A stretch of 64,000 nt of DNA from NCBI GenBank assembly GCA_964630775.1, contig CAZVYY010000011.1, positions 1 to 64,000 on the forward strand, in the 5' to 3' direction. Each line of letters starts with the position of its first letter. Position 1 is the first letter of the stretch. Position numbers and translations under genes: made by a program. Shown piece by piece: positions 14,985 to 23,635 of this stretch. The DNA is from Anaeroglomus sp964630775. Its GTDB lineage: Bacteria; Planctomycetota; Phycisphaerae; Sedimentisphaerales; Anaerohalosphaeraceae. Below the pieces are notes generated by a model. It had not been told where the DNA came from, made no database searches, and was given only the letters and a program-made list of their open reading frames with translations.

Positions 14985-16418
14985 ATGAACACACTGAAAC
15001 GATGTTTGGGAATGGTATTGATAGTTGCAGTATTCAGTCCGATGGTATCGGCCGCCGAAGACAACGGCATCGAAACACTGCGAAAAACGTCCAAGGCGTT
15101 TACCGAAGTCGCCAAAAAAGCAGTCCCGGCTGTCGTGGCCGTTCAGGTCGAGCAGGAAGTCAAATCGGATATGGAGGATATGTTTGGCAATTCGCCGTTT
15201 GATGATGAATTTTTCCGCCGGTTTTTCGGCCCCCGCTTTTCGCCCCGCAATTCTGAACCCCGCATTCGCAGAGGGCAGGGATCGGGTTTTATCATTTCTC
15301 ACGACGGCTACATCCTGACCAACAATCACGTCGTGGACAGTGCCGATAAAATCACCGTGGTTCTCAAAGACAGCCGCAAGCTCGACGCCAAAGTCATCGG
15401 CACCGATCCGGATTCCGACGTGGCAGTGATCAAAGTCGAAGGCGATAATTTTCCCACCATTGAGCTGGGCGATTCGGACAGCCTTGAAATCGGTGAATGG
15501 GTCATCGCGGTCGGCAACCCGTTTGGTCTTGCTGAAACCGTAACCGTCGGCGTCGTCAGTGCCAAGGGGCGACAGGTCGGCATTACCGAAGGCGGATATG
15601 AAGACTTTATCCAGACCGATGCCGCCATCAATCCGGGCAACTCGGGCGGTCCGCTGCTGAATCTCGACGGCAAGGCGGTCGGCATCAATTCCGCCATTAT
15701 CAGTCAGTCTGGGGGCTATATGGGCATCGGCCTGGCCATCCCCATCAATATGGCCAGTGCCGTCAAGGAACAGCTTATTGCCGGCGGCAAAGTCGTTCGC
15801 GGGTATGTGGGCATTACTATGAACCCCGAAGGCCTGACCCCCGAACTGGCCGAATCCTTCGCCTATAAAGGCGAAGGCGGCGTCCTGGTTACTGAAGTGC
15901 TGGAAGACTCGCCCGCGGCCAAAGCCGGCCTCAAGCAGGGCGATATTATCACTCAGCTTAACGGCAAACCCGTTCCCGGCAATGATTACTTCCGCAATAC
16001 CGTGTCGCTGATGGCCCCCGGAACCAAAATCAAGCTGGTGGTGTTCCGTGACGGCAAAGAAAAAAATATCACGGTGGAGGTGGCCTCTCTGTCGGAAAGC
16101 AAGATGTCCACCAAGACCTCTGAAATCGGCACGAAATTAGGTCTGTCGGTGGTGCCGGTGGATTCGGATGCTGCCCGTCAGTTGGGCGCCAAAGGCGATC
16201 AGGGCGTAGTTGTAGCCGAGGTTACACCGCGAACCCCCGCCCAGCGGGCCGGCATTCGCCCCGGCATGATCATCCTCAGCGTCAACCAGGTGTATGTCAA
16301 TTCCGTGGGTGAGTTCAACGAGGCACTCAAGGAAACCGAGCAAACCCGCAGCGCCCGTCTGCTGATCAAAACCGGTCGCATGGTGCAGTATGTGCTTTTG
16401 AAACTGGAAGACAAATAA
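14985..16418 (+). CDS. Do-like serine protease/chaperone (DegP/HtrA)
   Basis: About 477 residues. A signal peptide (MNTLKRCLGMVLIVAVFSPM) exports it to the periplasm, where HtrA proteins degrade or refold damaged proteins. The trypsin-like domain has the triad His in NNHVVD, Asp in DPDSDVAVIK and Ser in NPGNSGGPLLN. Two PDZ domains follow: the first from about GYVGITMNPEG with the SPAAKAGLKQGDII helix, the second near the C-terminus with TPAQRAGIRPGMII. The start has AAAGGAAAGGA upstream. It lies downstream of ftsH but behind a terminator, so it has its own promoter. Confidence 0.95.
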   Translation: MNTLKRCLGMVLIVAVFSPMVSAAEDNGIETLRKTSKAFTEVAKKAVPAVVAVQVEQEVKSDMEDMFGNSPFDDEFFRRFFGPRFSPRNSEPRIRRGQGSGFIISHDGYILTNNHVVDSADKITVVLKDSRKLDAKVIGTDPDSDVAVIKVEGDNFPTIELGDSDSLEIGEWVIAVGNPFGLAETVTVGVVSAKGRQVGITEGGYEDFIQTDAAINPGNSGGPLLNLDGKAVGINSAIISQSGGYMGIGLAIPINMASAVKEQLIAGGKVVRGYVGITMNPEGLTPELAESFAYKGEGGVLVTEVLEDSPAAKAGLKQGDIITQLNGKPVPGNDYFRNTVSLMAPGTKIKLVVFRDGKEKNITVEVASLSESKMSTKTSEIGTKLGLSVVPVDSDAARQLGAKGDQGVVVAEVTPRTPAQRAGIRPGMIILSVNQVYVNSVGEFNEALKETEQTRSARLLIKTGRMVQYVLLKLEDK

Positions 16419-16443
16419 GCAATATCTGATTCGGATTTATAAA

Positions 16444-16473
16444 AAGCTCCGTCAGGGATGGCGGGGCTTTTTT
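16444..16473. terminator. Bidirectional terminator between htrA and dnaA-1
   Basis: Stem AAGCTCCG (16444-16451) / CGGGGCTT (16462-16469), with A-run on the left and T-run on the right, so it can serve both convergent genes. Confidence 0.75.
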
Positions 16474-16495
16474 TATGGATGCAGAATCGTCGCCG

Positions 16496-17806
16496 TTACA
16501 GGCCGCGGGTGATGTGCGAGGTCAGCTTGTCGATGCGTCCGCGAAAATCCGGCTCCGTCTTATACATCTGTTCGACCTTGGCACAGGCGTGAAGCACAGT
16601 GGAGTGATCCCGCCCGCCCAGATGTCCGCCGATTTCCTCAAGACTATGACGGGTCAGCGTGCGGGCCAGATACATGCAGACCTGCCGCGGCAGAGCGATG
16701 CTCTGGCTGCGTTTTTTACTTTGCAGGTCGGTGATACGGATATCAAAGGCCTCCGCCACCGCCGCGATAATATCGCCCAGCGACAGCGTTTTGGCCGATT
16801 CGCTTTCCTGATAGCCCAGTGCCTGCTTGGCCAGTTCCAGCGAGACGTCTTTCTGGGCGGTGCGGGCCGTGGCATAAATCACCGTCAGCGCCCCCTCCAG
16901 TTCCCGGATATTGCTCTTGACATGCTCGGCAATCAGTTCGGCAACGCCGTCGGGCAGCACCAGCCCGCGAAGGCTGGCCTTCTTTTTGACGATGGCAATG
17001 CGGGTTTCGTAGCTGGGGGCGTCCAGCCGGGCGACCAGTCCCCACTTGAAACGGCTGATGAGGCGGTCTTCAAGGGCCTGTAAATCCGCCGGGGCACTGT
17101 CGGCGGTCAGTACGATTTGCCGCTGGTTATTATAGAGCGCATTGAAGGTATGAAAAAACTCTTCCTGACTTTGCTCGCGTTCCCGCAAAAACTGCACATC
17201 ATCGATAATCAGCACATCCACCGAGCGATACAGGTTCTGGAAGTCGGCCAGTTGTCCCTTTTCGATGGCGCTGATGAAACCGTTGACAAACGCCTCGCAA
17301 CTGAGAAACTGTACCGACAATCCCGCCTTATTCCGCAGGCTTTCATGGCACACCGCATGCAGCAGATGGGTTTTGCCCAGGCCGGAGTTGCCGTATAAAA
17401 ACAGGGGATTATAAATCGTCCCCGGATTCTGGCTGATGGCGATGCAGCTTGCATGGGCCAGCCGATTGCAGGGTCCAACCACGAAACTCTCGAAGGTATA
17501 ATCCGGGTGCAGCTTGACCCCGCTTTGCACCATGGCCGGCACCACCGCGGCGGTGCCGATGGGACGAAACTGCACACTGACCAGATGCCCCGTAATATTC
17601 TGTGCCGCCTGAGTGAACGTTGACAGACACCGGTCCTGCAGATATTGCGCAGTCGCCGCGTCCGGGCAGCCGACATGCAGAACCCCGCCGTCAAATTCCT
17701 CTACGACGAGGTCGTCAAACCACGTGCGGATATTGACGGGGTCCAGGGTCTTGGCCCGTTCCAAAATCGCTTCAAATAACTGACTGGATTCCTGTGCTTT
17801 TGCCAA
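16496..17806 (-). CDS. dnaA: Chromosomal replication initiator DnaA, paralogue 1
   Basis: About 436 residues. Domain I is short (residues 1-80), then the AAA+ domain: Walker A YGNSGLGKTHLLH near 138-150, Walker B DVLIIDDVQFL and sensor 1 IVLTADSAP. Domain IV ends in the canonical DnaA signature GGRDHSTVLHACAKVEQ, so binding of standard DnaA boxes is expected. The only usable start in this frame is TTG at 17806. No DnaA-box cluster is seen upstream; a short NotI-type palindrome is at 17926. A second, more divergent DnaA is encoded at 31834-33219. Upstream lies the ArsR operon, transcribed the other way. Confidence 0.93.
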   Translation of the reverse strand: MAKAQESSQLFEAILERAKTLDPVNIRTWFDDLVVEEFDGGVLHVGCPDAATAQYLQDRCLSTFTQAAQNITGHLVSVQFRPIGTAAVVPAMVQSGVKLHPDYTFESFVVGPCNRLAHASCIAISQNPGTIYNPLFLYGNSGLGKTHLLHAVCHESLRNKAGLSVQFLSCEAFVNGFISAIEKGQLADFQNLYRSVDVLIIDDVQFLREREQSQEEFFHTFNALYNNQRQIVLTADSAPADLQALEDRLISRFKWGLVARLDAPSYETRIAIVKKKASLRGLVLPDGVAELIAEHVKSNIRELEGALTVIYATARTAQKDVSLELAKQALGYQESESAKTLSLGDIIAAVAEAFDIRITDLQSKKRSQSIALPRQVCMYLARTLTRHSLEEIGGHLGGRDHSTVLHACAKVEQMYKTEPDFRGRIDKLTSHITRGL

Positions 17807-17925
17807 CTTCGCTATTCCATGCGTTTTAGGTCTGCTTTAGTACCTTCCAGCCGATTGAGTCAATCGGGAGAAACAATCTACTCACAGACCGCTACCCTGT
17901 CAAAAGAATTCCCTGCGGTCCAAAA

Positions 17926-17939
17926 CTTGCGGCCGCAAG
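17926..17939. repeat. Perfect 14-bp palindrome CTTGCGGCCGCAAG
   Basis: Lies between the divergent dnaA-1 and arsR genes. No function can be assigned; it could be a protein-binding site. Confidence 0.4.
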
Positions 17940-17950
17940 GTGTATTTTTG

Positions 17951-17999
17951 TTGACAGAGAAGACTGTATATATTACTATGTGAAAAATTTGTCACATAG
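17951..17999 (+). promoter_or_regulatory. ArsR-operon promoter and operator
   Basis: TTGACA at 17951-17956 and TACTAT at 17974-17979 with the ideal 17-bp spacing. A perfect inverted repeat CTATGTGA-N8-TCACATAG (17976-17999) overlaps the -10 box, ends 6 nt before the arsR start and should be the repressor's operator. Confidence 0.75.
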
Positions 18000-18005
18000 G
18001 AATAT

Positions 18006-18332
18006 ATGGCTATGGAAAAACAAATTATCTACGAAAAGCAGGCCAATGTCGCCAAGGCTATAGCCCATCCGCTGCGGATGGCCATTCTGGATTTTTTGCG
18101 GGATGGGCCGCAATGTGTCTGTGATATTGCTGACGCTGTCAAGTCGGAACGCTCCAATATCTCCAAGCATTTATCGATTATGGTCGCAGCGGGAATACTG
18201 GAATACCGCAAACAGGGCCTTCAGGTCATCTATAAGGTTCGAACACCGTGTATCTTGCGGTTTGTGGATTGCCTGACCGAGGCGCTGAAAGAAAATGCCC
18301 TGCGAGAACAGAAACTGCTCAATGTTATTTAG
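18006..18332 (+). CDS. ArsR/SmtB-family repressor
   Basis: About 108 residues. Winged-helix metalloregulator: AIAHPLRMAILDFLRDGPQ and CVCDIADAVKSERSNISKHL form the HTH, and GILEYRKQGLQVIYKV the wing. The Cys-Val-Cys in the first part of the HTH region matches the ELCVCDL-type metal-binding position of ArsR, and another Cys lies in RTPCILRFVDC, so metalloid or thiol-reactive ligands are plausible inducers. A palindromic operator overlaps its promoter. It is the first gene of a six-gene operon with a permease, thioredoxin-like proteins and a CcdA-like protein. Confidence 0.9.
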   Translation: MAMEKQIIYEKQANVAKAIAHPLRMAILDFLRDGPQCVCDIADAVKSERSNISKHLSIMVAAGILEYRKQGLQVIYKVRTPCILRFVDCLTEALKENALREQKLLNVI

Positions 18333-18353
18333 TTTATATTGGATATATCAGAT

Positions 18354-19685
18354 ATGTATTGGAGAGACCATTGGAAAACGCTGGCGTGGATTGTCGGTAT
18401 ATTTCTGGTCTGCTTTTATCTGCCCATCGGGACCCCGCGATTCGATAATGCCGTCACAGAATCGCTGCACTTAGTCAAGTGGTACGCCCGAGAACACGTC
18501 CTGCTGTGTCTCGTGCCGGCATTTTTCATTGCCGGGGCAATTTCCGTATTTGTCAGTCAGGCCTCAGTGATGAAATATCTCGGCGCCCGGGCCAATCAAA
18601 TCCTTGCCTATGGGGTGGCGTCGGTATCCGGCACGATTCTGGCGGTCTGCTCCTGTACGATTCTGCCATTATTTGCCGGGATTTATCGCATGGGGGCGGG
18701 ACTTGGCCCCGCCTGTGCGTTCCTATACTCCGGCCCGGCTATTAATATTCTGGCGATCATCCTGACGGCCCGCATTCTCGGCGTCGAACTGGGGATTGCC
18801 CGTGCTGTCGGTGCAATTCTATTCAGTATTGTCATCGGCCTGTTGATGCATTTGATCTATCGCAAAGAAGAAATCGAAAAAGCCTACGGCCAGATGGCGA
18901 TGCCCGAACCCGAGGTTAAGCGTCCACTCTGGAAAAACGCACTGTTTTTTGGATCCATGATCGCCGTGCTGGTGTTTGCCAACTGGGCCCGCAGCGGCGA
19001 TGCCAGGGCGATTTTCCTGTGCTGTCCCAGCGGGCTGACCACCTATAAAGTCGAAGGCCAAATTGTCTCGCAGAATGAGCAGGGTGTTGTGATGCGGGAT
19101 AGAGCAGGTACAGAGTATGACATTTCCGGCGATCTGTTAAAATCCGTGGAAGAGGTCAAAAAAAATACGCTCTATGAATCCATCTTTCACAATAAATGGC
19201 TGCTGGTGGTGGTCTTTCTGGCCGGCCTTGGGTGGATGATCGGGCAATGGTTTGATAATGCCGAACGCGGGCACTGGGTAGAGTCCTCATGGGGCTTTGC
19301 GGTGCAGATTCTGCCGCTGCTGCTGGCGGGAATCGTAATTTCCGGCCTGTTTCTGGGTCGGCCCGGCCACGAAGGGCTGATCCCGAATCAGTGGGTCAAC
19401 TGGGCCGTCGGCGGCAATTCATTGCGGGCGAATCTGTTTGCTTCGGTGGCAGGAGCGTTTATGTATTTTGCCACGCTGACCGAAGTCCCGATTTTGCAGG
19501 GGCTTATCGGTTCCGGCATGGGCAAAGGCCCCGCCCTGGCACTGCTGCTGGCAGGCCCGGCTCTGAGCCTGCCGAGTATGCTGGTGATACGTTCGGTCAT
19601 GGGAACACAAAAAACGGTGGTTTATGTGTCGCTGGTGATTGTGATGGCTACCCTGAGCGGATTGATTTATGGGTCACTGTTTTGA
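18354..19685 (+). CDS. DUF318/ArsP-type permease
   Basis: About 443 residues with roughly ten membrane segments in two blocks, split by a soluble loop of about 100 residues (about 185-285). The first block has the family motif CSCTILPLFAGIYRMGAG and the second repeats the fold with TEVPILQGLIGSGMGKGPAL. The DUF318 family includes ArsP, which exports trivalent methylarsenicals, and other uncharacterised permeases; the CSC motif is the likely substrate contact. An in-frame TTG at 18339 is an alternative start. Control by ArsR and the neighbouring thiol-redox genes fit a metalloid or thiol-linked substrate, but the substrate is not shown by the sequence. Confidence 0.82.
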   Translation: MYWRDHWKTLAWIVGIFLVCFYLPIGTPRFDNAVTESLHLVKWYAREHVLLCLVPAFFIAGAISVFVSQASVMKYLGARANQILAYGVASVSGTILAVCSCTILPLFAGIYRMGAGLGPACAFLYSGPAINILAIILTARILGVELGIARAVGAILFSIVIGLLMHLIYRKEEIEKAYGQMAMPEPEVKRPLWKNALFFGSMIAVLVFANWARSGDARAIFLCCPSGLTTYKVEGQIVSQNEQGVVMRDRAGTEYDISGDLLKSVEEVKKNTLYESIFHNKWLLVVVFLAGLGWMIGQWFDNAERGHWVESSWGFAVQILPLLLAGIVISGLFLGRPGHEGLIPNQWVNWAVGGNSLRANLFASVAGAFMYFATLTEVPILQGLIGSGMGKGPALALLLAGPALSLPSMLVIRSVMGTQKTVVYVSLVIVMATLSGLIYGSLF

Positions 19686-19720
19686 GACCTATTACAGGAA
19701 CATAATGAGGATATCAAGCA

Positions 19721-19957
19721 ATGAAAAAAATTCAAATTCTGGGCCCCGGCTGCCCCAAATGCAAACAGCTTGCCGAACTGGCAGAAACCGCGGCCAAAGA
19801 ACTCGGGCTGGCTTATGAACTCGAAAAAGTGTCACAGATCAACGATATTATGAAATTCGGCGTGATGATTACCCCGGCGCTGGTCGTCGATGGCCGGGTC
19901 AAGTCCGTGGGTAAAGTGCCCCCCCTGTCGGACATCAAATCCATGCTTCAGCAGTGA
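19721..19957 (+). CDS. Small thioredoxin-like redox-active disulfide protein
   Basis: 78 residues, the size of the TM0996/MTH895 family of mini-thioredoxins. The active site is GCPKCKQL near residue 10, followed by a cis-Pro region (MITPALVVDGRVKSVGK). No signal peptide, so it works in the cytoplasm. AATGAGGAT lies upstream. Genes of this family are often next to ArsR and DUF318 permeases, as here; it may reduce the permease's cargo or its cysteines. Confidence 0.9.
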   Translation: MKKIQILGPGCPKCKQLAELAETAAKELGLAYELEKVSQINDIMKFGVMITPALVVDGRVKSVGKVPPLSDIKSMLQQ

Positions 19958-20047
19958 TAGCTGTGATCGTTTGCCGCACATCGTGGAAACCGAAATACAT
20001 CGACAATCATAATTCAATCATCGTCAATCAGAAAGGCAAGGTGTTTT

Positions 20048-20419
20048 ATGGCGGAACAAAAAAGTAATGTATGTACCGGCGGGCCGAAACTGATTTTTGC
20101 CTGTTCCGGTGCGGCGGATGTGGGCGCCATTGCCGATCAGGCGGCGCGAAAATTGACCCGGGATGGGGCCGGCAAGATGTTTTGTCTGGCCGGCATCGGC
20201 GGACGGATCGACGGCATTATGAAAACGACGCAGGCCGCTTCGTCCATTCTGGCCATCGACGGCTGCCCGCTCAATTGCGTCAAGGCCAGTCTTGAGAAGG
20301 CCGGATTTACCAAGTTTAAGCATCTTCAGCTTGCCGATCTCGGTCTGGAAAAAGGCAAAAGCCCGGCGACAGAAGACAATATCAATAAGGTGTGCCGTGC
20401 GGCCATGCCGCTGCTGTAA
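20048..20419 (+). CDS. DGC-type putative zinc-binding protein
   Basis: About 123 residues. Resembles the DGC family, named for a conserved Asp-Gly-Cys: here IDGCPLNCVK. Other cysteines lie in KLIFACSGAADVGAIADQ, MFCLAGIGGRID and NKVCRAAM. The family is predicted to bind zinc through these cysteines; its function is not known. It is part of the ArsR operon, 90 nt after the mini-thioredoxin gene, with AAAGGCAAGG as its ribosome-binding region. Confidence 0.75.
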   Translation: MAEQKSNVCTGGPKLIFACSGAADVGAIADQAARKLTRDGAGKMFCLAGIGGRIDGIMKTTQAASSILAIDGCPLNCVKASLEKAGFTKFKHLQLADLGLEKGKSPATEDNINKVCRAAMPLL

Positions 20420-20489
20420 AGAGTGGCCATATAGTAAAACAGGATTGTTTCCGGACAGTCAAAGAGTCTTTTTGCATAAAGGAATAACC

Positions 20490-21800
20490 ATGAATCCGTA
20501 TGCCAAGATGGGAATTGTTGTGGTGTTGATGGTGGCTGTGGGGGCGATTGTGGTGATCAAACACGGCGGTATGCCGTCATGCTGTCCGCCCTCGGCGGCG
20601 TCACAGACAGAAATGCCTCCCGCTCCTGCCGTTCCTGCGACTGGCGATGTTCGACAATACGAGCCTTCCACTTTGCCGCGGCTGGTTGATCTGGGCGCGG
20701 GCAAGTGTATCCCCTGCAAGATGATGGCCCCGATCCTTGAACAGCTCAAGACGGAGTATCAGGGCAAGCTGGACGTGATATTTATTGATGTCTGGGAAAA
20801 TCCAGGTGCCGATAAGCCCTACAACATTAACCTTATTCCAACGCAGATATTCATCACCCCAACCGGCGCGGAACTGTTTCGCCACGAAGGATTTTTCTCC
20901 AAAGAAGATATTCTGGCCAAATGGAAAGAACTCGGCTTTGATTTTGCCGTTGCCGCGACACCCCAGTTTTCGCGTCTGGAGCCGGCCTCGCCGGACACCC
21001 GTCCCAAAGACCAGATTTGCTACATGTGCGAAAAGGATATCGCCGCCAAGACTCTGGTCGTGGTCAAGACCGACAAAGGCGATGTCCGGCTGTGCGGCCC
21101 GCATTGCTATTTCATCATGTATTCCTGCCTGACCGAAGACAAGACCGATTTCGAGAAGAAAGTCACCGTCGCTGATTTTGCATCCGGCCGGATGCTGCCG
21201 CTGTCGGAAGCGATCTACCTGCAGGGCGTTGATGCCGCTGGCCGTCCGACCCTTCAGGCCTATGCCGACACCGCCGCCGCCAAACAGGCCCAGCAGACCG
21301 CCGGCGGGAATGTCCTGTCTTTTTCCGCACTCCAGACAAACGAATTATCCCACCACTGCGGCTTCTGTGACCGGGCCTGCTATCCGCAGGATGCCGCCGA
21401 AGTTCGCCTCGAAGGCGTTCAGACCTGGGGATGCTGTTCGCATTGTGCCCTCGGCGTCGCGGCCCGCACCGGCAAGGATATCGAAGTCCGTGAAAAGGAC
21501 CGTCTCACCGGCGAGCCGATTGTTGTCAAGACCCTCAACGGCAGCATTGCCTCACTGGAACCGTCCACCGCCGTGGCATGGTTCGGCCAGCGCAAGAAAC
21601 CGGATGGCACCTGGACCTCGGCCGGCTGCTTCCATCAGGGATTTTTCGTTAATGCCGACAATCTCAGGAAATGGGTCGAAAAAAATCCGCATGAGACCGG
21701 CAAATTGATTACCATCCATCAGGCCCTGGCCGACAAAATGAAACTGTCACCCGAACAAATCCAGAAGGCCTGCAAAATCGGCGAATGCGCCCCGAAATAA
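20490..21800 (+). CDS. Membrane-anchored thioredoxin-fold protein with cysteine-rich C-terminal part
   Basis: About 436 residues. An N-terminal membrane anchor (GIVVVLMVAVGAIVVI) is followed by CCPP. Residues about 60-155 form a thioredoxin domain with active site GKCIPCKMMAP and cis-Pro NLIPTQIFITP, so it probably faces the periplasm. The remaining 280 residues are unrecognised and carry four paired-cysteine clusters: CYMCEKD, CGPHC, CGFCDRAC and WGCCSHC, like metal- or thiol-binding knuckles. The ATG at 20490 (AAAGGAATAACC upstream) is chosen over a 66-codon extension that lies inside the previous gene. The CcdA-like protein 16 nt downstream is the likely electron donor. Confidence 0.72.
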   Translation: MNPYAKMGIVVVLMVAVGAIVVIKHGGMPSCCPPSAASQTEMPPAPAVPATGDVRQYEPSTLPRLVDLGAGKCIPCKMMAPILEQLKTEYQGKLDVIFIDVWENPGADKPYNINLIPTQIFITPTGAELFRHEGFFSKEDILAKWKELGFDFAVAATPQFSRLEPASPDTRPKDQICYMCEKDIAAKTLVVVKTDKGDVRLCGPHCYFIMYSCLTEDKTDFEKKVTVADFASGRMLPLSEAIYLQGVDAAGRPTLQAYADTAAAKQAQQTAGGNVLSFSALQTNELSHHCGFCDRACYPQDAAEVRLEGVQTWGCCSHCALGVAARTGKDIEVREKDRLTGEPIVVKTLNGSIASLEPSTAVAWFGQRKKPDGTWTSAGCFHQGFFVNADNLRKWVEKNPHETGKLITIHQALADKMKLSPEQIQKACKIGECAPK

Positions 21801-21816
21801 TAGCTTTGGAGATTCC

Positions 21817-22518
21817 ATGCAGGAATTATTTATTCAGGTCAGCCGAGCCCTGGAAGGGGCATGGTTTGTCGCTCTGCCCGCCGCATTCGTCTGGGGGATA
21901 CTAAGCATCCTCCTGAGTCCCTGTCACCTGGCCAGCATTCCGCTGATTGTGGGATTTGTCAACGGGCAGGGGCGGATATCCACCCGGCGGGCATTCTGGA
22001 TTTCCACGCTCTTTTCATTCGGGATTTTAATCACCATTGCAGCCATCGGGGCAGTCACCTATGCAGCCGGGCGGATGATGGGCGATATCGGCGGCTGGGG
22101 CAATTACCTCGTCGCGGCGATTTTCTTTCTGGTCGGGCTGCATCTATTGGATGTGATTCCCGCCCCCTGGTCCGGCCCCGGCCAGGTTGGTATGCAGCGC
22201 AAGGGCTTTCTGGCCGCATTTATTCTTGGACTGGTCTTCGGCATCGCTCTCGGGCCGTGTACTTTTGCGTATATGGCCCCGATTCTTGCTATCACCTTCA
22301 AGCTGGCCGCCGGCTCCGTATCCTTCTATGGTATCCTGCTGATGGCCGTCTATGGCATCGGGCATTGTTCGGTCATTGTTCTGGCCGGCACTTATACCGA
22401 ACTGGTCCAGCGCTATATGAACTGGAACGAACAGTCCAAAGGCTCAGCCATCCTCAAGAAAATCTGCGGCGTGCTGGTCCTGCTGGGCGGATTATATATG
22501 CTCTATACAGCACGATAA
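21817..22518 (+). CDS. CcdA/DsbD-type thiol-reductase membrane protein
   Basis: About 233 residues with six hydrophobic segments. CcdA-family proteins pass electrons from cytoplasmic thioredoxin across the membrane through a pair of cysteines. Here the first is in LLSPCHLASIPLIVGF and the second in ALGPCTFAYMAP, the equivalent positions in the two inverted repeats. A GHCSVIVLAG motif follows. The GGAGATTCC ribosome-binding site precedes the ATG. It ends the ArsR operon and should feed the membrane-anchored thioredoxin encoded just upstream. Confidence 0.88.
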   Translation: MQELFIQVSRALEGAWFVALPAAFVWGILSILLSPCHLASIPLIVGFVNGQGRISTRRAFWISTLFSFGILITIAAIGAVTYAAGRMMGDIGGWGNYLVAAIFFLVGLHLLDVIPAPWSGPGQVGMQRKGFLAAFILGLVFGIALGPCTFAYMAPILAITFKLAAGSVSFYGILLMAVYGIGHCSVIVLAGTYTELVQRYMNWNEQSKGSAILKKICGVLVLLGGLYMLYTAR

Positions 22519-22541
22519 CTATCTGCCATGTCCAAAATGAC

Positions 22542-22570
22542 TTGACACTATCCGCTGCTTCTGTCAAAAT
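22542..22570 (+). promoter_or_regulatory. Probable promoter
   Basis: TTGACA at 22542-22547 and CAAAAT at 22565-22570, 17 bp apart, upstream of the gene at 22612. Confidence 0.45.
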
Positions 22571-22611
22571 AACCGCAGGAAATGGAATGAGCTTAATTAC
22601 AGGAGCGTGTC

Positions 22612-23340
22612 ATGTCGCATTCGGTACTGGATTGCAAAAAAGTCCTCGACACCATCGTTCGTTTGCAGATGCGGATTGAAGATCGTTTTCCGGGCAGCGG
22701 CCTGGGGCGGGTCTGCGGGGAACTGATCGACATTGCCCGGCAGACCGACCAGACCATCCGGCTCATCCAGCAGCCCAGCTACAAGTACCGCATCCTTGTT
22801 TTTGCGGTGGTGTTCATATTGGTTGTGATTGCCGGCCTCGGATGGACCCAGCGCAAAGTCAGTCAGGACGACACCGTCCTGGTCAATATGGTTCAGGTCC
22901 TCGAAGGCACAATCAATATCCTGTTTCTCATCGGCGGCGCCATCCTGTTTCTGGTGTCGATAGAAAACCGGCTCAAGCGGCAAAAGGTCATTCAGGCCGT
23001 CAACATCCTGCGATGCCTGACCCATGTCGTCGATTCACACCAGTTGACCAAGGACCCCTGTTTTGCAGACCCCACGGTTCTTCGCACGGCCCATTCCCCC
23101 GAACGGACCCTGAACAGTTTTCAGGTCTGCCGCTATCTGGATTACTGCTCGGAAATGCTCTCGCTGGTCAGCAAGGTCGCCTTTCTCTATGTGCAGGATT
23201 ACCATGACCCCGTCGCCACCGAGGCCGTCAACGACCTCGAAGACCTCACCAATGGCCTGAGCACCAAAATCTGGCAGAAAATCATCACCGTTAAAAGCAT
23301 CCCCGGCCTGCAAACCGACTCCCCCCAGGATTTGTTATAA
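22612..23340 (+). CDS. Conserved membrane protein of unknown function
   Basis: About 242 residues. Two membrane segments are visible (RILVFAVVFILVVIAGLGW near 61-79 and INILFLIGGAILFLVSIE near 102-120). The N-terminal part (RIEDRFPGSGLGRVCGELID) and the C-terminal cytoplasmic part (CLTHVVDSHQLTKDP, RYLDYCSEMLSL, LTNGLSTKIWQKI) look like a conserved family whose function is not known. It has its own promoter and lies outside the ArsR operon. Confidence 0.75.
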   Translation: MSHSVLDCKKVLDTIVRLQMRIEDRFPGSGLGRVCGELIDIARQTDQTIRLIQQPSYKYRILVFAVVFILVVIAGLGWTQRKVSQDDTVLVNMVQVLEGTINILFLIGGAILFLVSIENRLKRQKVIQAVNILRCLTHVVDSHQLTKDPCFADPTVLRTAHSPERTLNSFQVCRYLDYCSEMLSLVSKVAFLYVQDYHDPVATEAVNDLEDLTNGLSTKIWQKIITVKSIPGLQTDSPQDLL

Positions 23341-23459
23341 AACGATCAAAACTGGATTTTAGTGTTCCAATACAAAAACCAGGTTAAAAGGATAGGGTTT
23401 TCCGACCCGTCAGGGTCCAATCCGAATAGCGCCGGGCGCTGGCCTAGTGCCAAAACGCC

Positions 23460-23635
23460 GCAATCTCCCCCCGACCCCAAATGGGGTCAAAGAGTTCTAT
23501 CGAAAAAGTCAAATACCTTACCCCGAAGGGGTGCAATAAAATAGCCGGGGGTGGAAACCCCCGGAAACGAGTCTCATCCCTCCTCAAGCCCCGGCAGGGG
23601 CGACACAAAAGCGATTTTTTACAGAGCTGGTCGAA
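23460..23635 (-). repeat. Composite hairpin repeat, copy 1
   Basis: Read on the minus strand, it has GTGTCGCCCCTGCCGGGGC, then CCGGGGGTTTCCACCCCCGG followed by CTATTTTAT, then ACCCCTTCGGGGT. The same hairpins in the same order occur at 49835-50150 and 58430-58625. A further hairpin GACCCCAAATGGGGTC closes this copy. Confidence 0.75.

Noticed and set aside
17807..17950. oriC upstream of dnaA-1
   Set aside because: Only a NotI-type palindrome and a CGATTGAGTCAATCG inverted repeat are present; no DnaA boxes or AT-rich block.
23460..23635. CRISPR array
   Set aside because: The repeats are different hairpins in order, not one repeat with equal spacers. No CRISPR array was found anywhere in the window.
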